From: Dyadobacter crusticola DSM 16708
GTDB taxonomy: Bacteria > Bacteroidota > Bacteroidia > Cytophagales > Spirosomataceae
Assembly (NCBI RefSeq): GCF_000701505.1
Contig: NZ_JNJB01000001.1
Span: 558,001 to 622,000 of the forward strand
DNA: 64,000 nucleotides
Direction of reading: 5' to 3'
Part shown: piece after piece, positions 19,213-27,630 of the stretch
How the letters are laid out: each line of letters starts with the position of its first letter
How positions within the stretch are numbered: position 1 is the stretch's first letter
Program-made: the position numbers and the translations under genes
The notes under the pieces: generated by a model
What the model was told of the DNA's origin: nothing
What the model saw: the letters and a program-made list of their open reading frames with translations, nothing else
Database searches by the model: none

Positions 19213-20664
19213 TTACCAGCCAGTCCTGTATTCCCGCCTTACAAACTGGTTGGCCACATCAAAATTGGTGATTTTCATGTTATCGCCGTCCCAGATCAGC
19301 TTCTGGCGGCCGGGGAATGTAAATCCTTTCCCATCGGCTTTGGCTTCCCGGTGCAGGTAAGATCTTACTGCCAGATTTCCCATCAAAACAATCTCCGTAA
19401 GCGGACCTGCCTGATCGAAAGCGGAGCTGGTGTAAGCGCCATATCCTTTTTTGCAAGCCTGCACAAACTGTTGCTGGTGACCTTGCCAGCTTCCGGGTAC
19501 GAGCGCCCGGGGTTTGACATTGCGCCTTACATTCTCAAACTGCTTCTCAGGCCAGAGTCTCGGGTTTTCACCAAACATTTCCGCACTTAATATTCCTTTT
19601 GTACCTATAAACAGCATCCCGCCGTCTACGCTGCCGAACACCGTTTTGTAATCACAACCCTCGGGCAGCTGCGGCCGGATACCGCCGTCGTACCAGGAAA
19701 AACTGATTTCCTTTCCCGGTGTTTTTGAAGCAAATTTGAGGTGAATGGAAGTGGAAGGCGGACAAACATCATCGAAGAAAGCCTGACTGAAAAAATCTGC
19801 ATATACTGAACCTACACTGCATTCGACACAAGTAGGGTACCCTAACTTCATCGCGCGAAAAGGCACGTCAATAAAGTGACAGCCCATATCGCCCAATGCG
19901 CCGGTACCGAAGTCCCAGTAACCCCGCCATCTGAAAGGCATATATGCTTCATGGTAATCCCGCTTGGGTGCGGTACCGAGCCAGAGGTCCCAGTCAACTT
20001 CCTTCGGGACCGGCTGCGATTCACCTCTGTCTTTGGGTGACTTTACACCTTGTGGCCACACGGGGCGATCGGTCCATACTTCAATCTTGTACACATCACC
20101 CAGCACACCCGACTGCACAATCGCTTCCGTCTGCCGGGTACCATCGCTGCTGCTGCCCTGGTTTCCCATTTGGGTTACCACTTTGTATTTTGCAGCGGCC
20201 TGGGTCAATGTTCTGGCTTCCCAGATATCTTTGGTAAGCGGCTTTTCCACATATACATGCTTTCCTAGCTCAATGCAGGAATTGGCAATCGGAAAATGCA
20301 TGTGGTCTGGCGTTGTTACCAGTACTGCATCAATGTTCCGGGATTCCTTTTCAAGCATTTTCCGGTAATCCCGGTAGTAAGGAGCTTTTGGAAACTGCTT
20401 CCTGTACTTTTCAGATTGCCGGTCGTCAACGTCACAAAGCGCGACGATGTTTTCCGCTCCATTATTATAAGCCAGCCTGATATTTACATCGGCCTTTCCT
20501 CCGCATCCTACCGCAGCTATATTCAACTTGTCACTTGGCGGGATAAATCCTTTACCTAAAACGTGACGGGGCACAATCATAAAGCCAGAAGCCGCCAATG
20601 CGCCTGCTTTTACAAACTTTCTGCGGCTGGTGTTAATTGCAGAATTTGATTTCGGGTTTTCCAT
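19213..20664 (-). CDS. Tat-exported Gfo/Idh/MocA family oxidoreductase
   Basis: 483 aa from the ATG at 20664; an ATG 12 codons upstream would add a segment unlike a signal peptide. The N-terminus carries a twin-arginine motif, SRRKFVKAGALAASGFM, so periplasmic export is predicted. The Rossmann motif is AAVGCGGKA (about residue 46), then VLVTTPDHMHFPIA and the family EKP motif in HVYVEKPLTKD, with the catalytic-region Lys. Such exported enzymes in Bacteroidota act on sugars or sugar derivatives with a tightly bound NAD(P); the substrate here is unknown. It runs convergent to pdxJ with a 25-bp gap and is followed upstream by the SCP2 gene. Confidence 0.88.
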   Translation of the reverse strand: MENPKSNSAINTSRRKFVKAGALAASGFMIVPRHVLGKGFIPPSDKLNIAAVGCGGKADVNIRLAYNNGAENIVALCDVDDRQSEKYRKQFPKAPYYRDYRKMLEKESRNIDAVLVTTPDHMHFPIANSCIELGKHVYVEKPLTKDIWEARTLTQAAAKYKVVTQMGNQGSSSDGTRQTEAIVQSGVLGDVYKIEVWTDRPVWPQGVKSPKDRGESQPVPKEVDWDLWLGTAPKRDYHEAYMPFRWRGYWDFGTGALGDMGCHFIDVPFRAMKLGYPTCVECSVGSVYADFFSQAFFDDVCPPSTSIHLKFASKTPGKEISFSWYDGGIRPQLPEGCDYKTVFGSVDGGMLFIGTKGILSAEMFGENPRLWPEKQFENVRRNVKPRALVPGSWQGHQQQFVQACKKGYGAYTSSAFDQAGPLTEIVLMGNLAVRSYLHREAKADGKGFTFPGRQKLIWDGDNMKITNFDVANQFVRREYRTGW

Positions 20665-20729
20665 TGTTCCGGATGTGGGCTTTAAAGTCAACCTGCACAT
20701 CCGGAAAAGTCAGCCGGTTTCAGGCCCTA

Positions 20730-21032
20730 CTATCTTCCGCCGAAAGTTTCAGCTATTTTCATTGCCACGCCCATATCCCCATCGATTTTCAGCTTACCTG
20801 TCATCACCGCCATCATTGCATTCAGGTCGCCGTCAATCAGTTTTAATGCATTTTTTGTAGAAACCTCGAAGGTAGCGTCTGCCTCTTTATCCTCATTTGA
20901 AACTGTATTCGGAACGGATTTACCATCGACGAAAATTACGCCTTCTTCGGTTACGAACTTGGCAGTTGCACCGAGACCGCTGTCGGTTCCAAGCATAGTT
21001 TTAATGCGGTCGGTCAAAATTTGAAGGCTCAT
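20730..21032 (-). CDS. SCP2 sterol-binding domain protein
   Basis: About 100 aa from the ATG at 21032. A GTG/ATG-type extension to 21080 exists but gives a hydrophilic tail not typical of the family. The small lipid-binding SCP2 fold is indicated by GATAKFVTEEGVIFVDG, DATFEVSTKNALKLIDGDLN and the C-terminal AVMTGKLKIDGDMGVAMK. SCP2 proteins bind lipids or acyl-CoA in a hydrophobic tunnel; the bacterial role is unclear. It is probably cytoplasmic, with no signal peptide. It sits 65 bp upstream of the Gfo/Idh/MocA gene on the same strand, possibly co-transcribed. Confidence 0.85.
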   Translation of the reverse strand: MSLQILTDRIKTMLGTDSGLGATAKFVTEEGVIFVDGKSVPNTVSNEDKEADATFEVSTKNALKLIDGDLNAMMAVMTGKLKIDGDMGVAMKIAETFGGR

Positions 21033-21183
21033 CAGAAATAGTTTTTCGTTGTTATGTATTGAGTCAGACTGAAAGGACAAAAGTATATTTGCCTGTAAGA
21101 ATATTCAAATCGCCTTGGTGTTTTCATCGAAATCCGCAAATTTTACAAAGCAGAACGAACTGATCTGCTGATTATCATACTCA

Positions 21184-21666
21184 ATGAGTGATCCCGTAAA
21201 ACGTCCGACTTTCCTTACAATTTTGTGTTTCCTCACCTTCATGAGCTCTGTTTCAGGGCTTTGGACACAATCAGAAAGACTTTGGAGCCCGGGAATAATG
21301 GCGGACAGGACCCGGGAAACATTTGAGACGGTCAGAGAGAGTGTGGACAGGCAAAACACAACCGCCGATACCGAGACAATGGACAAGATGTTTGAAGCGG
21401 TAATCGAGCAAACTACGCCGGAATCGATCAAAACGGGAGCCATTATCATGCTGATCTTCGAATCGTTATCTCTGTATGCCGCTTACCTGATGTGGAACCT
21501 TCAAAAAAAGGGATATTACCTTTATTTGGCGGGCATCGGAGTTGCATTCCTCGCGCCGCTTTTCCTGATCGGCGGCTGGCTCGGAGTAATCACTGCGATG
21601 GCAGGCGTTCTGATCAGTACTTTTATGGCAATCCTCTATGCTTTCAATCTGAAACATATGTACTGA
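21184..21666 (+). CDS. Small hypothetical membrane protein
   Basis: 160 aa. Predicted membrane helices lie at about 9-28, 86-105, 110-130 and 133-155, with a charged soluble loop (about 30-85) between the first and second. The start MSDPVKRPTFLTILCFLTF resembles a common but uncharacterised Bacteroidota membrane protein family. No catalytic motif is visible. It is divergent from the SCP2 gene and codirectional with the PpiD-like gene 129 bp downstream. Coding is supported by length, hydropathy and the strong start context. Confidence 0.75.
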   Translation: MSDPVKRPTFLTILCFLTFMSSVSGLWTQSERLWSPGIMADRTRETFETVRESVDRQNTTADTETMDKMFEAVIEQTTPESIKTGAIIMLIFESLSLYAAYLMWNLQKKGYYLYLAGIGVAFLAPLFLIGGWLGVITAMAGVLISTFMAILYAFNLKHMY

Positions 21667-21741
21667 ATTCCACCGTTCGGACCCGCCTTACATGCAGCAA
21701 ATCACATCGCATTCATTATCTTGAAATTGGAATGTAAGCTC

Positions 21742-21772
21742 TTGCTTTCCACGAAGAAAAGATTTTATTTTG
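21742..21772 (+). promoter_or_regulatory. Possible promoter of the PpiD-like gene
   Basis: TTG at 21742-21744 and TATTTTG at 21766-21772 with a 21-base gap resemble the Bacteroidota TTG...TAnnTTTG promoter, with one base missing in the -7 element. The start codon is 23 bp further on. Confidence 0.35.
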
Positions 21773-21795
21773 CGCACTAATTTTGAATCGAGAAA

Positions 21796-23913
21796 ATGGC
21801 TTTAATTAACAAGATCAGAGAGAAATCCGGGGTTGCCGTGACGGTAATCGCTGTCAGTTTAATTCTTTTTATGGTTGGGGGCGATCTTTTAGGTCCCAAT
21901 TCAATGCTGGGCGGAAGTAATAATCAGGTTGTAGGTGAGATCGCCGGCAAAGAAATCAATATCAAGGACTTTCAAAGCAGGGTAGACGGCTTTCGCCAGA
22001 ACTATGAAGCGCAGTCGGGCCGCAGCCTGAATGAAAATGAGCTGGCTTCACTGAGAGATCAGGCCTGGAACCAGTTTGTGGTTGATATTGCATACAAGAA
22101 ACAATTTGATGAGCTCGGTCTTACTGTGACAGATGATGAACTGTACGATATGGTACAGGGAAATCACATCAGCCCCTCGATTTTGCAAGCTTTTTCAGAT
22201 CCTACAACGGGCAAATTTGATAAAAACGCCGTTATCAATTATCTGAAAAACCTGAAAACACTTCCGATCGAACAACAGAAATCGTGGGAGAACTTCGAAA
22301 ACAGCCTTCGTGAAGAACGCACCCGCACCAAATATGAAAACCTGCTGAGACTTTCTACTTACACTCCGAAAGCGCAGGCTGAGAAAGAATACGTAGCACA
22401 AAATACCAAAGCCGATTTGCGCTATCTGTATGTACCTTATTTCTCGGTAGTTGATACCACCATTAAAGTAACTGATGCGCAGCTTGAAGAATACCTGAGC
22501 AAGCATCGCAAAGAATATAAAGGAACAGATACCCGCTCTATCGAGTATGTAACTTTCCCGGTTCAGCCGGCAAAAGACGACAGCGCGGCGCTTTACGCTG
22601 AAATCAAAGAACTCGCGAGAGGCCTGGCGTCTGCACCAAATGATTCTGCATTTGCAAGCATGAATTCAGACATTCCGCTACCGATCAACATGTCGCTGGC
22701 TAACATGTCGGACCAATTGAAAGAAGCTGTGAAGACTTTCGTGCCAGGTGGTGTTTACGGACCGTACCGCGAAGGAAATACCTATTACATCTATAAATAC
22801 GGCGGTACCAGAAAGGATACCGTAGCTTCTGCAAGAGCAAGTCACATTCTGATCCGTCCTGAAAACCAATCTGACTCTGCTAAGGCAGCAGCCCGTGTGA
22901 GAGCGGAAGGTATTCTTGCACAAATCAAGGCAGGCGCGAACTTCGAAGCACTTGCAGCTACTTCCAGCGCAGATCCGGGTTCTGCACAGCGCGGTGGTGA
23001 CCTGAACTATTTCCAGAACAACGGCGCAATGGTGAAGCCATTTGAAGACGCTGTTTTCTCTGCCACTGCACCAGGTTTGATCCCAAGATTAGTTGAAAGC
23101 CAATTCGGTTTCCACATTATTAAAGTAACAGATCCGAAATCGAATACATTATACCACATTGCCGCAATTGGAAAGACCATCGCACCAAGCCAGGCGACAC
23201 GTGACGAAGCTTACAGAAAAGCAGACGAGTTTGTTAATTCCGTAAAAACAAGGGAACAATTCCAGAAGGCTGTGAAAGAAAACAAAGCATTGGTAGTTGC
23301 TACTGCCAACCGCATTCCTGAATCAGCTACCAATATCAATGCAATCCAGAATGGACGCGAAATCGTGAGATGGGCGTTCAAGAATGATTCTGACGTAAAT
23401 GACATTTCGCCTGTTTTTGAAACAGAGGAACAATATGTAGTAGCAGTGCTGACTGGCAAGTCTGACGCAAAAGAAGTGAAAGTGGCCGATTTCCGTGACG
23501 AACTTACGACGAAGGTTAGAAATCAGATCAAGGCAGAACAGATCACCGCGAAGTTGAAAGGCGCCAGCGGAGACCTGAACACAATTGCCAAGAAGTATGG
23601 CGCAGGTGCATTGGTTGAATCTGCAAATGATATTTCACTCGCAACAGGTTTCCTTACAAGCGCAGGTTTCGATCCGATCGCATTAGGTAAAGCTTTCGGT
23701 TTGAAGCCGGGACAGAAGTCAGATGTATTTACTGGTGAAAACGGGGTTTTCATTGTTGAACTTCTTAATAAAACAGAAGCTCCGAAGATTGCGGACTTCA
23801 CACAGTACAAGACACAATTGACACAATCACTTGAAAGCAGAATGTCATACCTTGTAAACGAAGCAATTCGTGAGCATGCGAAGATCGAAGACAACAGAGC
23901 CAAGTTTTTCTGA
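21796..23913 (+). CDS. PpiD/SurA-like periplasmic peptidyl-prolyl isomerase (foldase)
   Basis: 705 aa. A single N-terminal membrane helix (about 12-32) anchors a large periplasmic part, as in PpiD. A SurA_N-like chaperone segment follows (about 45-200). A parvulin PPIC domain spans about 345-445, with ASHILIRPENQ, GGDLNYFQNNGAMVKPFEDA and ESQFGFHIIKVTD. A second, weaker parvulin-like or linker region follows. PpiD helps newly secreted outer membrane proteins fold, which suits a genome rich in SusC barrels. A terminator follows at 23936-23969. Whether the parvulin domain is catalytically active cannot be told from sequence. Confidence 0.92.
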   Translation: MALINKIREKSGVAVTVIAVSLILFMVGGDLLGPNSMLGGSNNQVVGEIAGKEINIKDFQSRVDGFRQNYEAQSGRSLNENELASLRDQAWNQFVVDIAYKKQFDELGLTVTDDELYDMVQGNHISPSILQAFSDPTTGKFDKNAVINYLKNLKTLPIEQQKSWENFENSLREERTRTKYENLLRLSTYTPKAQAEKEYVAQNTKADLRYLYVPYFSVVDTTIKVTDAQLEEYLSKHRKEYKGTDTRSIEYVTFPVQPAKDDSAALYAEIKELARGLASAPNDSAFASMNSDIPLPINMSLANMSDQLKEAVKTFVPGGVYGPYREGNTYYIYKYGGTRKDTVASARASHILIRPENQSDSAKAAARVRAEGILAQIKAGANFEALAATSSADPGSAQRGGDLNYFQNNGAMVKPFEDAVFSATAPGLIPRLVESQFGFHIIKVTDPKSNTLYHIAAIGKTIAPSQATRDEAYRKADEFVNSVKTREQFQKAVKENKALVVATANRIPESATNINAIQNGREIVRWAFKNDSDVNDISPVFETEEQYVVAVLTGKSDAKEVKVADFRDELTTKVRNQIKAEQITAKLKGASGDLNTIAKKYGAGALVESANDISLATGFLTSAGFDPIALGKAFGLKPGQKSDVFTGENGVFIVELLNKTEAPKIADFTQYKTQLTQSLESRMSYLVNEAIREHAKIEDNRAKFF

Positions 23914-23935
23914 GATCAAAAAAATATCTTATTCG

Positions 23936-23969
23936 AGAGGCGCAGAATTCATTTCTGCTCCTCTTTTTG
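23936..23969 (+). terminator. Intrinsic terminator after the PpiD-like gene
   Basis: Stem AGAGG-c-GCAGAA / TTCTGC-t-CCTCT with one internal mismatch, followed by TTTTTG. It lies 22 bp after the stop codon. Confidence 0.75.
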
Positions 23970-24044
23970 TTTTAGACTACAATAAATTCAGAAAAAAGTA
24001 ATAGTATTGTATTATAAAATGTCAATCTTACACTTATAGTTAAA

Positions 24045-25373
24045 ATGAGCATCTTACTCGGAGAACAGGAGTACTTTAAAGGAGTCGGGAAAATCGCTTT
24101 TGAAGGTCCCGAAACGGATAATCCGCTGGCATATCGGTGGTATGACGAAAACCGCATTATCGCGGGGAAAAGCATGAAGGAGCACCTTCGGTTTGCAGTG
24201 GCCTACTGGCATACGTTCTGCGGCTCGGGCCTCGACCCATTCGGAGGTCCTACCCTATTCTATCCATGGGATCAGAAATCAGACGCGGTGGATCGTGCGA
24301 AAGACAAAGCTGACGCGGCATTTGAGCTGATCACGAAACTAGGCCTGCCTTACTATTGCTTCCACGATGTGGATGTAGTTGACTATGCAGATGATGTTAA
24401 AACAAACGAAAAACGTCTGCAGACTTTAACCGAGTACCTCGGCCAGAAGCAGAAGGAATCGGGTGTTAAATTGCTTTGGGGTACTGCTAACCTGTTTGGT
24501 CACCACCGTTACATGAACGGCGCGTCTACCAACCCAGACTTTGCAGTAGTAACTCACGCAGGTGCACAGATAAAAATGGCGCTGGACGCAACGATCGCAT
24601 TGGGCGGAGAGAATTACGTTTTCTGGGGCGGTCGCGAAGGGTATATGACGCTTTTGAATACCGACATGAAGAGAGAGAAGGAGCATTTTGCACAAATGCT
24701 TAAAACTTCTGTCGCTTACGCGCGTGCCAATGGATTCAAAGGTAAATTCTTCATTGAGCCAAAACCTTGTGAGCCTACAAAGCACCAGTATGACTACGAT
24801 GCGGAGACCGTGATCGGCTTCCTTCGCCAGCACGATTTACTGGGAGACTTCGCGCTGAACCTGGAAGTAAACCACGCTACTTTGGCCGGACATACTTTCG
24901 AGCACGAATTGCAGGTTGCAGCTGATGCAGGTATCCTGGGATCAATTGACGCTAACCGCGGAGATTACCAGAATGGATGGGATACTGACCAATTCCCGAA
25001 CGATATCGCAGAATGGACCAAAGCATTGCTGGTAATCCTCAAAGCAGGCGGCTTGCAAGGTGGCGGAATCAACTTTGACGCAAAACGTCGCCGCAACTCG
25101 ACAGATATGGAAGATGTATTCTATGCGCACATTGGTGGCGTAGATACCGTAGCAAGAGCATTGGTAGTTGCCGACAAAATCATCCAGAATGGCGAATACG
25201 ACAAGATCCGTACAGACAGATATGCCAGCTTTGACAGCGGAAAAGGTGCCGAATTTGAAAAAGGCGCATTGAAACTGGAAGATCTTTTTGATCTGGCAGC
25301 AACAAATGGCGAGCCGGCCATTACTTCCGGAAGACAAGAACATCTGGAAAATCTGATCAACCGTTTTATCTAA
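24045..25373 (+). CDS. xylA: Xylose isomerase
   Basis: 442 aa, the length of class II xylose isomerases. It converts D-xylose to D-xylulose with two divalent metals. Motifs: YYCFHDVDV with the catalytic His, [54 protein letters not shown] (metal-binding Glu), [16 protein letters not shown] and the metal-binding IDANRGD. No xylulokinase or xylose transporter is adjacent, so it appears to be a single-gene unit with its own terminator at 25391-25430. The nearby GH43 gene suggests pentose-containing glycans as a source. Confidence 0.97.
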   Translation: MSILLGEQEYFKGVGKIAFEGPETDNPLAYRWYDENRIIAGKSMKEHLRFAVAYWHTFCGSGLDPFGGPTLFYPWDQKSDAVDRAKDKADAAFELITKLGLPYYCFHDVDVVDYADDVKTNEKRLQTLTEYLGQKQKESGVKLLWGTANLFGHHRYMNGASTNPDFAVVTHAGAQIKMALDATIALGGENYVFWGGREGYMTLLNTDMKREKEHFAQMLKTSVAYARANGFKGKFFIEPKPCEPTKHQYDYDAETVIGFLRQHDLLGDFALNLEVNHATLAGHTFEHELQVAADAGILGSIDANRGDYQNGWDTDQFPNDIAEWTKALLVILKAGGLQGGGINFDAKRRRNSTDMEDVFYAHIGGVDTVARALVVADKIIQNGEYDKIRTDRYASFDSGKGAEFEKGALKLEDLFDLAATNGEPAITSGRQEHLENLINRFI

Positions 25374-25390
25374 GTTGGATTGCAATTTCA

Positions 25391-25430
25391 AAAAAGTAAA
25401 GGCCGGCGATGAACCGGCCTTTACTTTTTT
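25391..25430. terminator. Bidirectional terminator between xylA and a lipoprotein gene
   Basis: Long stem AAAAAGTAAAGGCCGG with its complement around a 7-base loop. It is flanked by A-runs on the left and T-runs on the right, so it can serve both convergent genes. Confidence 0.85.
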
Positions 25431-25445
25431 GAAAGCTTCGCAAAA

Positions 25446-25943
25446 TTAATCCTGCTGGCTTAGCTCCTTATCAATGGCAACAACGCGCTGCTGTACTTCC
25501 TTCTGCACAGTTTCAAGACGTTTATCTTCCATTGGTTTTTGCATTTCGAGGATATTTGCCTGAAGTAAGTCGCGTTCTTTTGTAAACTTATCTTTCCTTT
25601 CGGTCAGGCGCTTTTTGGAATTTCCGTCCGCCGATTTGAGTTTCTCGTCAAGCTTGGTAATCCGCTCCTGGATTTTTGCTTCACGCTCTTTCAGCGATTT
25701 CAGGTAATCCTGTTGCTTTTCATTCAATTTGGCATTCGCTTCCAGCAAATTTTCTTTTGCATCGGCCAGTTCTTCCTTACTGGTGTCACCGGCTACCGAA
25801 GTTTGCTCAGCAGCTTCAAGTGCCTCTTCTTCTGCATTGGCGAGCTCTTTTCTTTCTTTATCGGCTTGCGAATTACAGCTTGCCAGCGTGGCGCCCGTTA
25901 GGACCATTGCGCTCAGCACCCAAACATTTACTGTCTTTTTCAT
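25446..25943 (-). CDS. Coiled-coil lipoprotein of unknown function
   Basis: 165 aa. The signal peptide ends in the lipobox TLASC (Cys23). The rest is strongly charged and helical, rich in Glu, Lys and Ala (for example EEEALEAAEQ, LKEREAKIQERITKLDEKL), and predicts a long coiled coil. No family is recognised and there is no enzymatic motif. It converges on xylA across a shared terminator, so the two are not linked in function by an operon. A periplasmic or outer-membrane-attached structural role is a guess. Confidence 0.75.
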   Translation of the reverse strand: MKKTVNVWVLSAMVLTGATLASCNSQADKERKELANAEEEALEAAEQTSVAGDTSKEELADAKENLLEANAKLNEKQQDYLKSLKEREAKIQERITKLDEKLKSADGNSKKRLTERKDKFTKERDLLQANILEMQKPMEDKRLETVQKEVQQRVVAIDKELSQQD

Positions 25944-26016
25944 AGTTGTTCAGTTGTCAATGAATTTGTTCGTTTGAAAACCGTAAGTTCAAAAAAGTGA
26001 TGCCAAAGGGTATTTT

Positions 26017-26053
26017 ACAAAAATAGGTTCCTGAAATGTGATCAGGAACCTAT
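26017..26053 (-). terminator. Intrinsic terminator of the sigma-fecR-susC-susD operon
   Basis: An 11-bp perfect stem, ATAGGTTCCTG with its complement, around a 9-base loop. On the minus strand it runs into a T-rich stretch at 26017-26022. It lies about 45 bp after the susD stop. Confidence 0.8.
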
Positions 26054-26098
26054 CAATTTTTACAAGCTTAATGATTAACCTAAATGCAAAGTCTCGAC

Positions 26099-27604
26099 TT
26101 AATAGCCATTATTCTGACGCAAATTCGTATTGTTCCGCATTTCGGCAGTCGGGATCGGGAACAGCAGCTCACGTTCGGTGACGGTTGGCCCGTATGAGAA
26201 TTTGTGCCCAACATAATTCTCAAACTTCCTCGTAGTAACATTGAATGCCTTGCGCAAACGTACCATGTCAAACCAGGTGATGTTTTCGAAACACAGCTCA
26301 TACCATCTTTCTTTCCAGATAGATTCGCGGAGTACATCTTTCGTGAGGCCTGCCAACGCGGGCAGCTGTGCTCTTGTGCGTACCGCATTGACGGCGTCGT
26401 AGATTTTCGCCGAAGGACCACTTACCTCATTTGCTGCTTCCGCATAGGTCAACAGCACATCTGCATACCGGATCACGGGCCAGTTCAGGTCGCTGTTGGC
26501 TGTACTGGTCTGCGCAGTGACGTCAAAGTGTTTGTAAATAAAGTAGCCACCCAAGTCGACTTCCTTGCTACGATCAGCTTCATTGGTAAACTTGGTGAAG
26601 AAAAATTGCTTCTCCTTGGCACGCAGGTCAGCCGGATCGTAAGATTTAACAAAATCCGCTGTTGCGTAAATACCGCCGGTTTCATCAGAGTACTGCGAGA
26701 TGTTTTTGTTATACGGAATAATGGAAACCTGCCAGTTGGATGGAAGAATCTGCGTTTTGAACTGGACCATAAAAATGTTTTCTTCCACATTCTTTTTACC
26801 AGGATTGTGCAGATCGCCGTAAGTCGCGAAGAGTTTGAATTGTTTAGAATCAATCACTTCTTCTGCCTTCTTCGCGGCTAATTCATAATGAGAGGCACCC
26901 TTTTGCAATGGATAACCTGCCATTGTGAGGTATACCTGAGAAAGCAGGGATTTTACCGCTCCCAGGCTCACTTTCCCGGTATTGTCCGTCCAGGGTAAGC
27001 CCGCCGCCTCTGCGGTAGTTAAATCTGAAACGATCAGGTTGTAAACTTCTTCGGGAGTTGCCTGCCCAGGTCTTAGCTGTTCCGATTGCAGGTTAACCGG
27101 CTCAGTGATCAGTGGAATGCCACCGAACATACGTACCAGATTGAAATAGTAAAACGCACGGAGGAAATAAGCTTCGCCGAGCAGCTTTTTCACATCAGCC
27201 TCAGGCATTCCCGGAATAGTAGGCACCTTTTGAATGGAAAGGTTTGCGTTGGCGATTCCCCGGTAGTAGGAAGTCCAGTAAGTTTGTCCATAACCATTAT
27301 CGGATGTATTCCGCAGGTCTTTGATGAAATAGCTGTTCACTGCCTGTCCCAGATCGGTCGCAGCGAGCCCGGTCGCAAACTCCGTCATCATCCAGGCGCC
27401 GCCTCCAAAGCCGCTGTTCAACGGGTCCCGCAAAGGCGCATATATCGCATTTACAGAACTCCGGCCGTGTGCCGGCTGCGTAAAATAGTTGTCCACTGTA
27501 AAATTGCTCGGATCCGATTCGTCAAGAAAGTCAGAGCAGCCTGTTGCCCAGAAAACACTCAAAAGCGTGGTGAGCAAGCCGATTCTTTTAGATAGTCTAT
27601 TCAT
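26099..27604 (-). CDS. SusD/RagB family nutrient-binding outer membrane lipoprotein (second copy)
   Basis: 501 aa. Lipobox WATGC (Cys23), then SDFLDESDPSNF, a typical SusD N-terminus. The helical TPR-like region includes GEAYFLRAFYYFNLVRMFGG. The C-terminal half has RYADVLLTYAEAANEV and IWKERWYELCFENITWFDMVRLRK, both family signatures. It captures ligand for the SusC encoded 26 bp upstream and is the last gene before the terminator. It is shorter than the SusD at 4795-6684 and only distantly similar, so the two systems probably take different ligands. Confidence 0.94.
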   Translation of the reverse strand: MNRLSKRIGLLTTLLSVFWATGCSDFLDESDPSNFTVDNYFTQPAHGRSSVNAIYAPLRDPLNSGFGGGAWMMTEFATGLAATDLGQAVNSYFIKDLRNTSDNGYGQTYWTSYYRGIANANLSIQKVPTIPGMPEADVKKLLGEAYFLRAFYYFNLVRMFGGIPLITEPVNLQSEQLRPGQATPEEVYNLIVSDLTTAEAAGLPWTDNTGKVSLGAVKSLLSQVYLTMAGYPLQKGASHYELAAKKAEEVIDSKQFKLFATYGDLHNPGKKNVEENIFMVQFKTQILPSNWQVSIIPYNKNISQYSDETGGIYATADFVKSYDPADLRAKEKQFFFTKFTNEADRSKEVDLGGYFIYKHFDVTAQTSTANSDLNWPVIRYADVLLTYAEAANEVSGPSAKIYDAVNAVRTRAQLPALAGLTKDVLRESIWKERWYELCFENITWFDMVRLRKAFNVTTRKFENYVGHKFSYGPTVTERELLFPIPTAEMRNNTNLRQNNGY

Positions 27605-27630
27605 TTTACTTCAGAATAAGAGTCAAATTG